Positions 48,609 through 57,932 of a stretch of 64,000 nucleotides of DNA are shown here, piece after piece. Made by a program: the position numbers and the translations under genes. The notes under the pieces were generated by a model that saw nothing but the letters and a program-made list of their open reading frames with translations, did not search any database and had not been told where the DNA came from. The DNA lies in assembly GCF_018390635.1 (NCBI RefSeq), contig NZ_JAHBGE010000001.1, positions 1 to 64,000 on the forward strand, written 5' to 3'. Each line of letters opens with the position of its first letter. The stretch's first letter is position 1. This DNA comes from Ancylobacter lacus. GTDB lineage: Bacteria; Pseudomonadota; Alphaproteobacteria; Rhizobiales; Xanthobacteraceae.

Positions 48609-49922
48609 TCAGCGATTGACCAGCCGTGCCGGCGTCGAGAGCACGGCGACGACACCCACCAGGAGGAAGCCGGCAAGGGCATACATGCCGATCTGGTTGG
48701 AGCCGGTGAGGTCCTTCAGGAAGCCGATGAGATAGGGGCTGACGAAGCCGGCCAGATTCCCGACCGAATTGATCAGCGCGATGCCCGCAGCGGCCGCCGT
48801 GCCGGTGAGGAACGCCGTCGGCAGCGACCAGAACAGCGGGGCGCAGGTGATGACGCCGGCCGCGGCGATGGAAAGGCTGAGGATCGCCAGCGGCGTGCTC
48901 GTCGAGGTCGCGGCGACGATGAAGCCGATCGCGCCGCAGGTGGCGGGGATGATGAGGTGCCAGCGCCGTTCGCGACGATGATCCGCGCTGCGGCCGACGA
49001 GCACCATGGTCACGGCGGCGCAGAGGAAGGGAATGGCGCTGATGAGACCAATATTGAGGTTGCCGGTCACGCCGGTCGCCTTGATGAGGGTCGGCATCCA
49101 GAACGTCAGGGCATACTGGCCGGTGACGAAGGAGAAGTAGATCAGGCACATCAGCCAGACCCGCCCGTCCTTGAAGACGCCGCCGACGGAGCGCGGCGTC
49201 TCCTTGGTGCGGTTGTCGCGGGCGATCTCGGCCTCCAGCAGCGCCTTCTCGTCCTCGGCGAGCCATTTGGCTTCGCGGATGCCGTTGTCGAGATAGAAGA
49301 ACACCGCCACGCCGAGGAGCAGCGCGGGAATGGCCTCGATGAGGAACATCCACTGCCACCCCGCCAGGCCGTGGGTTTCATGGAAGGCGTCCATGATCCA
49401 GCCCGACAGCGGATTGCCGAAGATGCCGGAGATCGGAATGGCCGCCATGAACACGGCGATGATCCGGGCGCGCCGGTGTGAGGGATACCAATAGGTGAGA
49501 TAGAGGATGATGCCGGGGTAGAAGCCGGCCTCCGCGATGCCGAGCAGGAACCGCAGCACGTAGAACGTGGTCGCGTTCGGCACCAGCAGGAAGGCTGCGG
49601 AGATGATCCCCCACGACACCATGATCCGCGCGATCCACACCCGCGCGCCGATCTTGTGAAGCATGATGTTGCTCGGCACTTCGAACAGGAAGTAGCCGAA
49701 GAAGAAGACGCCGGCGCCGAAGCCGAACACGGTCTCGCTGAAGCCGAGGTCCTGCGACATCTGCAGCTTCGCGAAGCCCACATTCACGCGGTCGAGATAC
49801 GCGACGACGTAGCAGAGCATCAGGAACGGAACGATTCGCCAGAAGACCTTGCCATAGGCACGCTTCTCGAGATCGCCTGCCGCTGCTCCCGCAGCCGGCG
49901 CGGCGTCAGCCTGCACGCTCAT
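48609..49922 (-). CDS. MFS transporter, anion:cation symporter family (tetronate uptake)
   Basis: A 437-aa inner-membrane protein with 12 helices: FWRIVPFLMLCYVVAYLDRV and NVGFAKLQM at the start, the ACS family mark GIAEAGFYPGIILYLTYW, and RRARIIAVFMAAIPISGIFG. Substrates of the family are organic acids such as tartrate, phthalate or sugar acids. First gene of the threonate/erythronate operon, so it probably imports threonate. Two LacI-type operator copies lie upstream. Confidence 0.9.
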   Translation of the reverse strand: MSVQADAAPAAGAAAGDLEKRAYGKVFWRIVPFLMLCYVVAYLDRVNVGFAKLQMSQDLGFSETVFGFGAGVFFFGYFLFEVPSNIMLHKIGARVWIARIMVSWGIISAAFLLVPNATTFYVLRFLLGIAEAGFYPGIILYLTYWYPSHRRARIIAVFMAAIPISGIFGNPLSGWIMDAFHETHGLAGWQWMFLIEAIPALLLGVAVFFYLDNGIREAKWLAEDEKALLEAEIARDNRTKETPRSVGGVFKDGRVWLMCLIYFSFVTGQYALTFWMPTLIKATGVTGNLNIGLISAIPFLCAAVTMVLVGRSADHRRERRWHLIIPATCGAIGFIVAATSTSTPLAILSLSIAAAGVITCAPLFWSLPTAFLTGTAAAAGIALINSVGNLAGFVSPYLIGFLKDLTGSNQIGMYALAGFLLVGVVAVLSTPARLVNR

Positions 49923-50007
49923 TGGACCCTCCCCAGGGGGCTGCCGGTACCTTCCGGCGAGATGTTGATCCTGGGTCGTTGAATCGACCTCGTCCTAGCA
50001 CTGACGT

Positions 50008-50055
50008 TTGGCAGCGCTTGCATTGTTGGATAGCACGCATTGGCAGCGCTGCCAA
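50008..50055. promoter_or_regulatory. Two LacI-family operators in the lacI/MFS intergenic region
   Basis: TTGGCAGCGCTGCCAA at 50040-50055 is a perfect 16-bp palindrome with the central CG typical of LacI operators. A second copy, TTGGCAGCGCTTGCAT at 50008-50023, matches 13 of 16 positions. They are 32 bp apart, about three helical turns, so two dimers could bind on the same face. They lie between the divergent regulator and the tetronate operon. Confidence 0.8.
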
Positions 50056-50194
50056 ATAGGTTTGCGGCCTTTTTGCGAAGAGGTGTGGAAACCGCCTGCC
50101 GCGGCGGGGTCGCGTTGAAGCGGTGCTGCCGCGCCGTATAGTGGGCCGAGCATGCGGCGCGGCTGCGAGGCGGCGCGATCACGGGACGCTCAGG

Positions 50195-51214
50195 ATGACG
50201 GACGACGACGCCGGCCCGAACCGGATCCCTTTTGTGCCGGTCACGCTGAGCGACGTCGCCCGGGAGGCGCGCGTGGGGGAAAGCACGGCATCCCGGGTGC
50301 TGCGGAACCAGGGCTCCTTCTCGGAGAGGACCCGGAGCCGCGTCAAGGCCGCCGCCGAGCGGCTTGGCTATGTGCCCAACCGCATAGCCGGCACGCTCGC
50401 CTCCACCGGCTCCCGGCTGATCGGGATCGTCGTGCCGTCTTTCGCCAATATCGTCTTCGCCGAGGTGCTCCGTGGGGCGAATGCGGTGCTCGACGACACC
50501 GATTTCCAGTCGGTCATCGGTGTGACGGACTACCGCCAGGAGCAGGAGGAAAGGCTCGTCTCTTCGCTGCTGGCGTGGCGGCCGGCGGGGTTCATCCTCG
50601 CCGGCCTTGAACACTCGCCGGCGGCGACGACCATGCTGAAGGCGAGCGGCGCGCGGATCGCCGAGCTGCTGGACATCGACGGCGCCGGGCTCGACATCGT
50701 GGTCGGCTTCTCCAACGAGGCGGCGGGGCGGGCAAGCGCCCGCCATCTGGTGGCGCGGGGCTATCGGCGTATCGGCTATGTCGGCCACGATCTCGACAGG
50801 GATCTGCGGGCGGCGAAACGTTTTCGCGGCTTTGCGCAGGCGCTCGCGGAGGCCGGGCTGTCGCTGCACGACCGGGAGGTTGTCGGCCAGCCCTCCTCGG
50901 TCGAGGCGGGGAAGGATGGGCTGGCTCGCCTGCTGGATCGCCGCAGCGGTCTGGACGCGGTCTATTTCTCCAATGACGACATGGCCTTGGGGGGCTATTT
51001 CCTGTGTCTGGCGCGCGGCCTCGCCGTGCCGCGGGATCTTGCGCTGTTCGGCTATAACGGGCTCGACATCGCGCGGCACACCCCCCAGCCTCTCACGACG
51101 CTTCGGACCCCGCGCCTTCGCATCGGTGAGATCGGTGCCCGGCTTCTCGTCTCCGGCGCCCCGGCGCAGGTGGTGGACGTCGGCTTCGAACTCGTCGAGG
51201 GCGCGACCGCGTGA
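50195..51214 (+). CDS. LacI family regulator of the tetronate operon
   Basis: A 339-aa repressor with the N-terminal helix-turn-helix and hinge: VTLSDVAREARVGESTASRV, then RSRVKAAAERLGYVPNRIAG. The ligand domain follows (IGIVVPSFANIVFAEVLRGA, with a sugar-binding PBP fold). The ATG at 50195 fits the family start; an upstream GTG or ATG at 50123 would add 24 residues without homology. It is divergent from the MFS-ltnD-otnI-otnK operon, with operators between them. The expected effector is a tetronate or its 2-oxo derivative. Confidence 0.92.
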   Translation: MTDDDAGPNRIPFVPVTLSDVAREARVGESTASRVLRNQGSFSERTRSRVKAAAERLGYVPNRIAGTLASTGSRLIGIVVPSFANIVFAEVLRGANAVLDDTDFQSVIGVTDYRQEQEERLVSSLLAWRPAGFILAGLEHSPAATTMLKASGARIAELLDIDGAGLDIVVGFSNEAAGRASARHLVARGYRRIGYVGHDLDRDLRAAKRFRGFAQALAEAGLSLHDREVVGQPSSVEAGKDGLARLLDRRSGLDAVYFSNDDMALGGYFLCLARGLAVPRDLALFGYNGLDIARHTPQPLTTLRTPRLRIGEIGARLLVSGAPAQVVDVGFELVEGATA

Positions 51215-51482
51215 GGCGGCACATCGCCCCGGACCTTCTCCAGGGCCGGCGGATAAGCGGGCCTCAGGTCAACCGCTGCCGCACACGGCGTCGGAGGCCT
51301 GCGCCGCATTCACCGGGCCGCGGGCCGATGTTGTCCAGCAGATCGGCATCGGCGCGGCAGCACCGCTTCAACGCGACCACGCCGCGGATGTCATATGGAA
51401 GTCTTGATCGAGGATCGTGCCGGACAAAGCCGCTATCACCGACCAAGCCACCCTTTGGGGTGTTCGCGGTTCTGTGCGGGAG

Positions 51483-51557
51483 TGGCGCGCCCTAGGGGAG
51501 TCGAACCCCTCTCTCCACCGTGAAAGGGTGGCGTCCTAACCGATAGACGAAGGGCGC
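51483..51557 (-). tRNA. tRNA-Glu(TTC)
   Basis: On the minus strand: GCGCCCT acceptor, D-arm, anticodon stem CCACC/GGTGG with loop CTTTCAC (anticodon TTC), T-arm GGTTCGACTCC, acceptor partner AGGGCGC, discriminator G and encoded CCA (complement of 51483-51485). 75 nt. Confidence 0.97.
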
Positions 51558-51788
51558 GCAGGCGGAACGGCTTATAGGGATTTGCTTCGGGGTGCACAAG
51601 TCACCCCGCGCCGGTCATTCACAGGTCGTTCGACCTTTTTCGGCGGACCTTGCCGACACGGACCGCGGCGGCGCTGCAGCGTCAGCTCGACCGGGGGCTG
51701 TTCGAAGGCGGGGTAGTGGCACCGGGTGTCGTCGTCTTCTCCGGTGCCTCCTTGGGCCGGGTCCCCGTGCCCGAGTTCCCCGTCCCGC

Positions 51789-52211
51789 TCACCACTTGCC
51801 GGTGTTCGGCATAGAGGCCCAAGGCTCCTCGGGGGCCTTGGCTCCGCCTTTCTGCAGCAGCTCGATGGAGATGTTGTCCGGCGAGCGGATGAAGGCCATA
51901 TAGCCGTCGCGGGGCGGCCGGTTGATGACGACGCCGGCGGCCTGGAGGCGGGCGCAGGTGGCGTAGATGTCGTCGACTTCATAGGCGAGGTGGCCGAAAT
52001 TCCGGCCTTCGCCATAGACTTCCGGGTCCCAGTTGAAGGTCAGCTCGACCTCGGCCAGTCCGGCCTGTCCGGGGGCGGCAAGAAAGACGAGGGTGTAGCG
52101 ACCCTGCGGCACCTCCTTGCGGCGCACCTCCTCGAGGCCCAGCTTGTTCACGTAGAAATCCAGCGACGCGTCGAGATCGGTGACGCGCACCATCGTGTGC
52201 AGGTACTTCAT
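51789..52211 (-). CDS. gloA: Lactoylglutathione lyase (glyoxalase I, VOC family)
   Basis: A 140-aa single-domain VOC protein: [20 protein letters not shown] (metal-site His5), the [20 protein letters not shown] strand, [18 protein letters not shown] with the second His, and [11 protein letters not shown] with the Glu ligand. It converts the hemithioacetal of methylglyoxal and glutathione to S-lactoylglutathione. The ATG at 52211 is well placed; an upstream open frame to 53105 is antisense to cobB. Confidence 0.92.
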   Translation of the reverse strand: MKYLHTMVRVTDLDASLDFYVNKLGLEEVRRKEVPQGRYTLVFLAAPGQAGLAEVELTFNWDPEVYGEGRNFGHLAYEVDDIYATCARLQAAGVVINRPPRDGYMAFIRSPDNISIELLQKGGAKAPEEPWASMPNTGKW

Positions 52212-52271
52212 GGGGTCCTCGCGACGGGATGCCGCGCGCCGCCGGCAGCGGCCGCGGGAAAGGGCAGGCCG

Positions 52272-53051
52272 GTGGAACATAGGCTGGTAAGCGCAGACAT
52301 CAAGCCGGCACGGGAGGCGCTTCGCGCCGTGCTGGACTCGATGCGCGCGGGCGTGGCCTTCACCGGCGCCGGGATCTCGACCGAATGCGGCATTCCCGAT
52401 TTCCGCTCCCCCGGCGGGTTCTGGTCCCGCAACCGCCCGATCTCCTTTGACGACTTCCTCGCCAGCCGCGAGGCGCGCAACGAAGCGTGGCGGCGGCGTT
52501 TCGCCATGGAAGCGGCGTTTGGCGGGGCCCGGCCGGGACGCGGCCATCGTGCGCTGGCGCGCGGGGTCGAGCGGGGGCGGCTGACGGGTGTGATCACCCA
52601 GAACATCGACGGTCTCCACCACGCCTCCGGGGTGCCGGCGGAGCGGCTGGTCGAGCTTCATGGCAACAGCACCTATGCGACGTGCCTCAACTGCGGCCTG
52701 CGCTACGAGCTGGGGTGGGTTAGGACCCGTTTCGAGGCCGCCGGCGGCGCAGCGCCGGACTGCGCCACGTGCGGCGGGCCGGTGAAGACGGCGAGCGTCT
52801 CCTTCGGCCAGGCAATGCCGGCCGATGAGATGCGGCGGGCGCGCCAAATGGCGCGGAGCTGCGACGTCTTCCTCGCCATAGGCTCCTCCCTCGTGGTTTT
52901 TCCCGCGGCACGGCTGCCGCTCGAGGCCCGGCAGGCGGGGGCGACGCTGGTCATCATCAATCGCGAGCCGACCGAATTCGACGCGATGGCCGATCTCGTC
53001 CTGCGCGTCGATATCGGGGATGTCCTCGACAATCTGTTCGACTCCCCTTGA
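52272..53051 (+). CDS. cobB: NAD-dependent protein deacylase, Sir2 family
   Basis: A 259-aa sirtuin with GTG start ([12 protein letters not shown]). Landmarks: [17 protein letters not shown] (NAD pocket), TQNIDGLH, catalytic His in VELHGNS, zinc cysteines CLNCGLRY and [10 protein letters not shown], and [12 protein letters not shown]. The start fits a ribosome site (GGGAAAGGGCAGG) and lies 60 bp from the divergent gloA. It deacylates lysine side chains of metabolic enzymes. The upstream frame from 51726 is antisense to gloA. Confidence 0.92.
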   Translation: MEHRLVSADIKPAREALRAVLDSMRAGVAFTGAGISTECGIPDFRSPGGFWSRNRPISFDDFLASREARNEAWRRRFAMEAAFGGARPGRGHRALARGVERGRLTGVITQNIDGLHHASGVPAERLVELHGNSTYATCLNCGLRYELGWVRTRFEAAGGAAPDCATCGGPVKTASVSFGQAMPADEMRRARQMARSCDVFLAIGSSLVVFPAARLPLEARQAGATLVIINREPTEFDAMADLVLRVDIGDVLDNLFDSP

Positions 53052-53175
53052 ACCCGGCGGGTTTTCGGTGGGTAGCGAATCAAATTGAGGTTTCCGCCGG
53101 GACATCGGATGTTATGCTTGTCCGGAATCGGCGGCGGGTGCGCGTGTCGTGAAGCGGGCAGGGGCGTAGGACAGA

Positions 53176-53799
53176 ATGGCGTCCGATGAAACTGGACACC
53201 GATACGGGCTGACCAGGCGGGGTCCGCATGTGGATCGGCCGGGCGACGAGGCCACGGACGATGTGCATGACGCCATGCCCGCCGAAGGCGTCGTCGAGAT
53301 CGCCGGCACGATAAAGTGGTTCGATGTCTCCAAAGGGTACGGCTTCATCATACCGGATGGGGGCGGGCGTGACGTGCTGCTGCACGTCACCTGTCTGCGC
53401 CGTGGCGGCTATCAGACCGCGCAGGAGGGCGCGCGCATCGTGTGCGAAGCCGTGGCGCGCGAGCGTGGGTTCCAGGCGCTGCGGATCCTGTCGATGGATG
53501 AATCGACGGCTCTCCATCACTCCGAGCTGCCGCCGGCCCGAACCCATGTCGCGGTTCAGCCGACCGGCGGTTTCGAACCGGCCGTGGTGAAGTGGTTCAA
53601 CCGGCTCAGGGGGTTCGGCTTCCTCTCGCGTGGGGATGGGACGCCCGACATATTCGTGCATATGGAGACGCTGCGCCGGCACGGCTTGACCGAACTTCGG
53701 CCGGGGCAGATGGTGCTGGTGCGCTTCGGTCCGGGCCCCAAGGGGCTCATGGCGGCCGAGGTGAGGCCTGATGGTTCCGCGACGCCGTCGTCCCATTGA
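53176..53799 (+). CDS. Protein with two cold-shock domains
   Basis: A 207-aa protein with a charged N-terminal 35 residues, then CSD1 (about 41-105: [24 protein letters not shown]) and CSD2 (about 135-200: [25 protein letters not shown]). Each has RNP1-like (KGYGFI/RGFGFL) and RNP2-like (VLLHV/IFVHM) motifs for single-stranded nucleic acid binding. This duplicated form is typical of alphaproteobacteria, where it is usually followed by a DUF192 gene, as here. Confidence 0.93.
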   Translation: MASDETGHRYGLTRRGPHVDRPGDEATDDVHDAMPAEGVVEIAGTIKWFDVSKGYGFIIPDGGGRDVLLHVTCLRRGGYQTAQEGARIVCEAVARERGFQALRILSMDESTALHHSELPPARTHVAVQPTGGFEPAVVKWFNRLRGFGFLSRGDGTPDIFVHMETLRRHGLTELRPGQMVLVRFGPGPKGLMAAEVRPDGSATPSSH

Positions 53800-53842
53800 G
53801 GCGCGTCGCTTGAGGGAGAGCGCCCCCGGCGCCGCGTTCCTG

Positions 53843-54334
53843 ATGATGTTTGCCCGTTTCCGCCGCGCGTCCTGGCTCGATCTGCGGGCCTTGTGTGCCG
53901 CGCTGCTCGCCGTGGCCCTGCTGCTGCCTGCGGCCGGTGCCGCCGGTGCCGCGACCTTCGAAGCCCTCTCGATCCGTACCGCGAAAGGCACGGTCGACTT
54001 CAAGGTCGAGGTGGCCCAGACCGACGCGGAGCGGGAACGCGGCCTGATGTACCGGACGGAACTGAAACCCGACACCGGCATGCTGTTCGATTTCAAGCTG
54101 CCGCAGCCGGTCTATATGTGGATGAAGAACACCTATATCCCGCTCGATATGGTGTTCATCGCCGCGGATGGCCGCATCGCCAATATTGCCGAGAACACCA
54201 CGCCGCTCTCGACGGACGTCATCGCGAGCGATGGGCAGGTGCGCGCGGTGCTCGAACTCGCCGGCGGCACGGCGCGCGCAAAGGGCATCGCCGTGGGTGA
54301 TCGTGTCCGCTACCGCCTGTTCCCGGAGAAATGA
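53843..54334 (+). CDS. DUF192 family exported protein
   Basis: A 163-aa protein (start ATG at 53843 or the next codon) with an N-terminal hydrophobic segment (LCAALLAVALLLPAAGAAGA) as signal peptide or anchor. The DUF192 domain follows (QTDAERERGLMYRTEL, MLFDF, YMWMKNTYIPLDMVFI, VLELAGG, GDRVRYRLF). Function unknown. It follows the two-CSD gene by 43 bp, a conserved pairing. Confidence 0.9.
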   Translation: MMFARFRRASWLDLRALCAALLAVALLLPAAGAAGAATFEALSIRTAKGTVDFKVEVAQTDAERERGLMYRTELKPDTGMLFDFKLPQPVYMWMKNTYIPLDMVFIAADGRIANIAENTTPLSTDVIASDGQVRAVLELAGGTARAKGIAVGDRVRYRLFPEK

Positions 54335-54349
54335 CGCAGGACCTCGTCT

Positions 54350-54865
54350 TCAGGCATCGGCCTGCAGGGTTGCGGCGATGGGCGCCTCGATGATCGGGCC
54401 GGTGCTGCCCGCCGGCCGGATCTTGACCACCATCGACAGCGGCCGCGCTTCGACGGCGGGTCTGGTGTAGACGAGGACCGACTCGTTGGCCTCGGAGTCG
54501 TCGGCTGTCGTGGACAGCGTCATCGGTGCGCGGCCGGGCAGGCGGATCACATCGATCTCCTCGAACACCGTCCGCCCGTTGTTCGGTCCGGTGGCGAGGC
54601 CGGATTGCATCGCGTCCCGCACGCTGATGATGCAGGCATCCTCCGGCTCGCGGACATGAATCTCGAAGGCTTCCCAGGCAGAGCCTCCCCGTCCCTGCAT
54701 CTCGACCCGCACCGTCCACCAGCCGTCGACGCCGGTGCCCTGTAGCCGCACCGAAATGGCGGGGGCTTCAGGCCGACCCCGCCGGCGCCAAAATCGCAGT
54801 CCGGCGACGAGGGCAACACCGCCAGTAGCGGCCAGGGCAAGGTGCAGCCAATCGCTCATAAGCAT
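54350..54865 (-). CDS. Hypothetical protein with one N-terminal membrane segment
   Basis: A 171-aa protein: one hydrophobic helix (residues 6-23, HLALAATGGVALVAGLRF), a basic stop-transfer (WRRRGR) and a beta-rich soluble domain. I recognise no family. Two inverted repeats lie just upstream (54872-54887 and 54905-54928). It is convergent with the DUF192 gene, with 15 bp between. Confidence 0.7.
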   Translation of the reverse strand: MLMSDWLHLALAATGGVALVAGLRFWRRRGRPEAPAISVRLQGTGVDGWWTVRVEMQGRGGSAWEAFEIHVREPEDACIISVRDAMQSGLATGPNNGRTVFEEIDVIRLPGRAPMTLSTTADDSEANESVLVYTRPAVEARPLSMVVKIRPAGSTGPIIEAPIAATLQADA

Positions 54866-54871
54866 GCTTCC

Positions 54872-54928
54872 AGTTCACGAATGAACTCTAGTATTCGGCA
54901 CCTTATGAGGCACCTGATAATGCCTCAT
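54872..54928. promoter_or_regulatory. Two inverted repeats upstream of the 54350-54865 gene
   Basis: AGTTCA-CGAA-TGAACT (54872-54887), 6 bp before the ATG, and ATGAGGCA-CCTGATAA-TGCCTCAT (54905-54928). They could be operators, or the second could end the SRAP transcript. GTTC-N6-GAAC resembles a LexA-like half-site pair but the spacing differs from the alphaproteobacterial GTTC-N7-GTTC. Confidence 0.45.
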
Positions 54929-54984
54929 GATTCCGATCAAAATATCAGAGGCCCCATGACTTATTTGCGTACAAAGTGTGCGCG

Positions 54985-55695
54985 TCAGAACAGTGAGCCC
55001 TGAGCCGGAGCGACGGCGGGCGCAGGGGGGCCGTCGCTTCCGCTGTCCTGCTTGGCGGCGCCGCGGGCGACGATGCGAAGCAGCGCGGCCGCCAGCGGGC
55101 GTTGCAGCGCCTGTGCTTCGCTCCAGGGCGCGCGCAGCCACACCTGTCGCTCCTCCTGCGTGGTGAGGATCACCGGCATGGCTTTCGGGTGGATCGGTTC
55201 CACAACGGCGTTGGGGGCACAGGTCAGGAAGCCGAACAGCTCATGCTGGCCTTCGATCGGCGCTGCCTTGGTGCCTCGGCGGCCCGACCAGCGGCACCAC
55301 AGCCCCGCGAAGACTGCCAGAGAGCGGCGTTCGTCGCGCGCAAACCAGACGATGTCGCGACGGCCGGTCACCGGATCGGCCTTCTCGGCATACTCGCTGA
55401 AGGCGGTGAAGGGCACGAGGCAGCGATGCGCCGGTCCCGTCCAGGCCCGCCAGTGAGGGGAGGCGAGATTGCGAATATTGGTGACGGGTGGGCCGTTGAT
55501 GCTCGGCGGGGAGGGCATGCCCCAGCGGGCCATGGCGAGTTCGAGTTCGCCATCGCTTCCGGTGCGGATGATGGGAGCGGGCGTATCGGGAAAAATCGCG
55601 GGTTGGGCGGGCAGGTTGCTGGCCGCATTGCGCAGCGTGCCGACGAGGTCGGTGAGCGCCTGAACGTTGCTGTGATGGTTGTAGAGGTTGCACAT
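54985..55695 (-). CDS. SOS response-associated peptidase (SRAP/YedK/HMCES family)
   Basis: A 236-aa protein beginning MCNLYN: Cys2 becomes the N-terminal catalytic Cys after Met removal and crosslinks to abasic sites in single-stranded DNA. Other family marks: [14 protein letters not shown] (with Asn), [13 protein letters not shown] (Glu) and [10 protein letters not shown] (His). Some marks vary from the consensus (NARAE is here NIRNLA, FYEW is FSEY), a subgroup seen in alphaproteobacteria. It protects abasic DNA. Confidence 0.92.
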   Translation of the reverse strand: MCNLYNHHSNVQALTDLVGTLRNAASNLPAQPAIFPDTPAPIIRTGSDGELELAMARWGMPSPPSINGPPVTNIRNLASPHWRAWTGPAHRCLVPFTAFSEYAEKADPVTGRRDIVWFARDERRSLAVFAGLWCRWSGRRGTKAAPIEGQHELFGFLTCAPNAVVEPIHPKAMPVILTTQEERQVWLRAPWSEAQALQRPLAAALLRIVARGAAKQDSGSDGPPAPAVAPAQGSLF

Positions 55696-55899
55696 GGACG
55701 GATGCTAGCGCGCCGGCCCCGCACCCTCAACGCGGCGACATTGCAGAGGTCTTCCCGCGGCCGATGTGGGCAAACCGCTCGGGATTATCCCGGGACCATG
55801 TGTGACGACCAGAGCACGAAACAGGCCATATGATCGCGTTCCGTCCGTCCCGCCCATGACCCGGGAGGGACATTTTTGCCTGTTGTCCTAATGGTTAGA

Positions 55900-55976
55900 T
55901 GGCGACCGCGGCTGGGCTCGAACCAGCGACCTGCCGCTTAGAAGGCGGCTGCTCTATCCAGCTGAGCTACGCGGCC
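55900..55976 (-). tRNA. tRNA-Arg(TCT)
   Basis: Minus strand: GGCCGCG acceptor with one G-U pair to CGCGGTC, anticodon loop CTTCTAA (anticodon TCT), T-arm GGTTCGAGCCC, encoded CCA. 77 nt. Confidence 0.96.
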
Positions 55977-56049
55977 GGGTCATCGCGCCGTCGGCGCGGG
56001 TACAGGCCATACGCCCCATCGGGGCCGGATCAGCCGAGCGGCTGCGCCA

Positions 56050-56355
56050 TCAATGGGTCCACTGACCCACGCGACGGAAGCTGAAATTGTCGGAATAAGC
56101 GATCTTCCGGCGGGTAGCCTCACGCGGCTCCTGCACCTGATAGGCGATGCCGTGCCGCTCGGCATAGGCGATCGCCTCTTCCTTGCTGTCAAATCGGAGG
56201 CGAAGCTGGCTCTTCATGTCGCCGGAGCTGGTGTAACCCATGAGCGGCTCGACTTCCCGGGGCTGCTCGGGCTCGTAATCCAGCACCCAGAGCTTCGTCT
56301 TCGCCGTGCCGGACTGCATTGCATTCCGGGCCGGCTTGTAGATGCGCGCAACCAT
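56050..56355 (-). CDS. ETC complex I subunit, NDUFS4-like
   Basis: A 101-aa protein of the ETC_C1_NDUFA4/NDUFS4 family: MVARIYKPARNAMQSGTAKT, KLWVLDYEPEQPREVEPLMG, YTSSGDMKSQLRLRFDSKEE, AIAYAERHGIAYQV and the C-terminal YSDNFSFRRVGQWTH. It is an accessory subunit of NADH:quinone oxidoreductase in alphaproteobacteria and mitochondria. The ATG at 56355 is the family start; the frame before it is filler. Confidence 0.93.
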   Translation of the reverse strand: MVARIYKPARNAMQSGTAKTKLWVLDYEPEQPREVEPLMGYTSSGDMKSQLRLRFDSKEEAIAYAERHGIAYQVQEPREATRRKIAYSDNFSFRRVGQWTH

Positions 56356-56637
56356 GTGCCTCACTCCCTCTGTGCGGCTGCTGCCGACCTTCAAGGCCTG
56401 ACGCCGACCGGCGCGTCAGGACCCAGACCCCCGCTGTCCTGCCGCTGCCCGGCCCGCGCGAGCGCAGGCCGCATCACTGCGGAACCGAACCTGATTAAGC
56501 CGGAGCCGCCGTTCTTGCAACGCAAATGAGGCGCCGCCATCGCTTCCCCACCGGCGGAACGACGGCACGCCGGACGTCGTCATCGAGAGCAAATGTATGA
56601 TGCACAGAATGGCCGGACTTCACCGGTTTTCGCAGGG

Positions 56638-56714
56638 TGGTCGGGGCAGCAGGATTCGAACCTGCGACCTGAAGTACCCAAAACTTCCGCGCTACCGGAC
56701 TGCGCTATGCCCCG
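56638..56714 (-). tRNA. tRNA-Pro(TGG)
   Basis: Minus strand: CGGGGCA acceptor pairing TGCCCCG, anticodon stem GAAGT/ACTTC with loop TTTGGGT (anticodon TGG), T-arm GGTTCGAATCC, discriminator A, encoded CCA. 77 nt. Confidence 0.97.
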
Positions 56715-56822
56715 CACGGATCGGCGAGCCAGCCGGTTCCTGCACCTTGTCGGATCGCATGGGCAGGCCGCACCGTCAAGGCGATAAGCCGGCGGGCGAG
56801 GGAGGGGCGGCGACCCGGATGT

Positions 56823-57761
56823 TCAGGTCGGGCGCGTCAGCACGATGCCGATGCTGACCAGCACGACCATCAATCCCGCCAGCGAGATGGGCGCCGGCGT
56901 TTCCCCGAGGAGGGCCGTCCCGAGCAGCACCCCGACCACCGGATTCACATAGGCGAAGGTCGAGGCGACGACGGGCCGGAAGGTGCGCAGGACCTTGATA
57001 TAGGAGGTCAGCCCGATCACCGAGGCGAACACCACGAGAAAGCCGAAGGCCAAAAGCTGGTGGGTGCCGAAGCCGCTGGGTGGCGCGCTGCCTTCACCCA
57101 GCGCGAGCATGCTGAGCACCAGGGCCGCGGCCGTCATCTGGAAGCTCGCCGCCCACTCCACCGGCACCCGGCGCAGCAGCGGGCGCTGCACGATGGTGCC
57201 GAGCGACCAGCTGATGCCGGCGATCACAAGAATGGCCGCGGTGAAGCCGGCATAGCCCGGCTCGATGATCGCGCGGCTGGCGTCGGTCAGCGCCGGGGCC
57301 ATCACCAGGAACAGGCCGGCGAGGCCGAGCAGGAGTCCCGCCAGCACGCGGCCGGAGGGGACGGCGCGTTCGATCAGCAGGTCGAGCATGCAGCTCCACA
57401 GAGGAATCGCGCCCAGCGCCATGACGATGAAGCTGGAAGCGGCGTGTCGGGAGGCCAGCGTGGCCAGGCCGTTGCCGGCAACCCACATCAGCAGCCCGCT
57501 GGCGGCGCAGATGCCGAGATCGCGGGCCGAGGGGCGCTTCGGCCGGCCGTGTCGCACGGTCGCGAGCAGGGCGAGCAGCAGCGCTGCGCACCACATGCGG
57601 CCCGACTGGAGCTGAAAGACCGTGATGTAGGCCGGGCCGCTGATGCAGACCTTCACCGCGAGATAAGCCGCCCCCCAGACCAGATAAATGGTGAGGAGAT
57701 GGCCATAGGCGGCGAGGGGAATGCCGGCCGAAGGTGTGGGGTCGGCCGTTTCGGACGCCAT
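56823..57761 (-). CDS. EamA/DMT family transporter
   Basis: A 312-aa inner-membrane protein with ten helices in two EamA repeats: LLTIYLVWGAAYLAVKV at the start, VAGNGLATLASRHAASSFIV, and second-half ASTFAYVNPVVGVLLGTALL, ending LAGLMVVLVSIGIVLTRP. It probably exports amino acids or other metabolites. It lies 3' of the racemase-like and DadA genes on the same strand but separated by 171 bp. Confidence 0.9.
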   Translation of the reverse strand: MASETADPTPSAGIPLAAYGHLLTIYLVWGAAYLAVKVCISGPAYITVFQLQSGRMWCAALLLALLATVRHGRPKRPSARDLGICAASGLLMWVAGNGLATLASRHAASSFIVMALGAIPLWSCMLDLLIERAVPSGRVLAGLLLGLAGLFLVMAPALTDASRAIIEPGYAGFTAAILVIAGISWSLGTIVQRPLLRRVPVEWAASFQMTAAALVLSMLALGEGSAPPSGFGTHQLLAFGFLVVFASVIGLTSYIKVLRTFRPVVASTFAYVNPVVGVLLGTALLGETPAPISLAGLMVVLVSIGIVLTRPT

Positions 57762-57932
57762 GGCGCTGCACTTCCTGCGGGCCCTGCGGTCCCGCTCCAC
57801 TGGTTTGGCCCCGGACACGGCATAGGAGAGGGCGTCCCGGCCGGTTGATCCGTGACGCCCGGGGGCGGCACAGGCATGGCGAGCGCCAGCCATCCCACAC
57901 CCCGGCGGGCGGCGCAAACCCGCCGGACAGCC

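Noticed and set aside
54872-54887. LexA (SOS) box
   Set aside because: GTTC-N6-GAAC is not the alphaproteobacterial GTTC-N7-GTTC form, so it is only listed as an inverted repeat.
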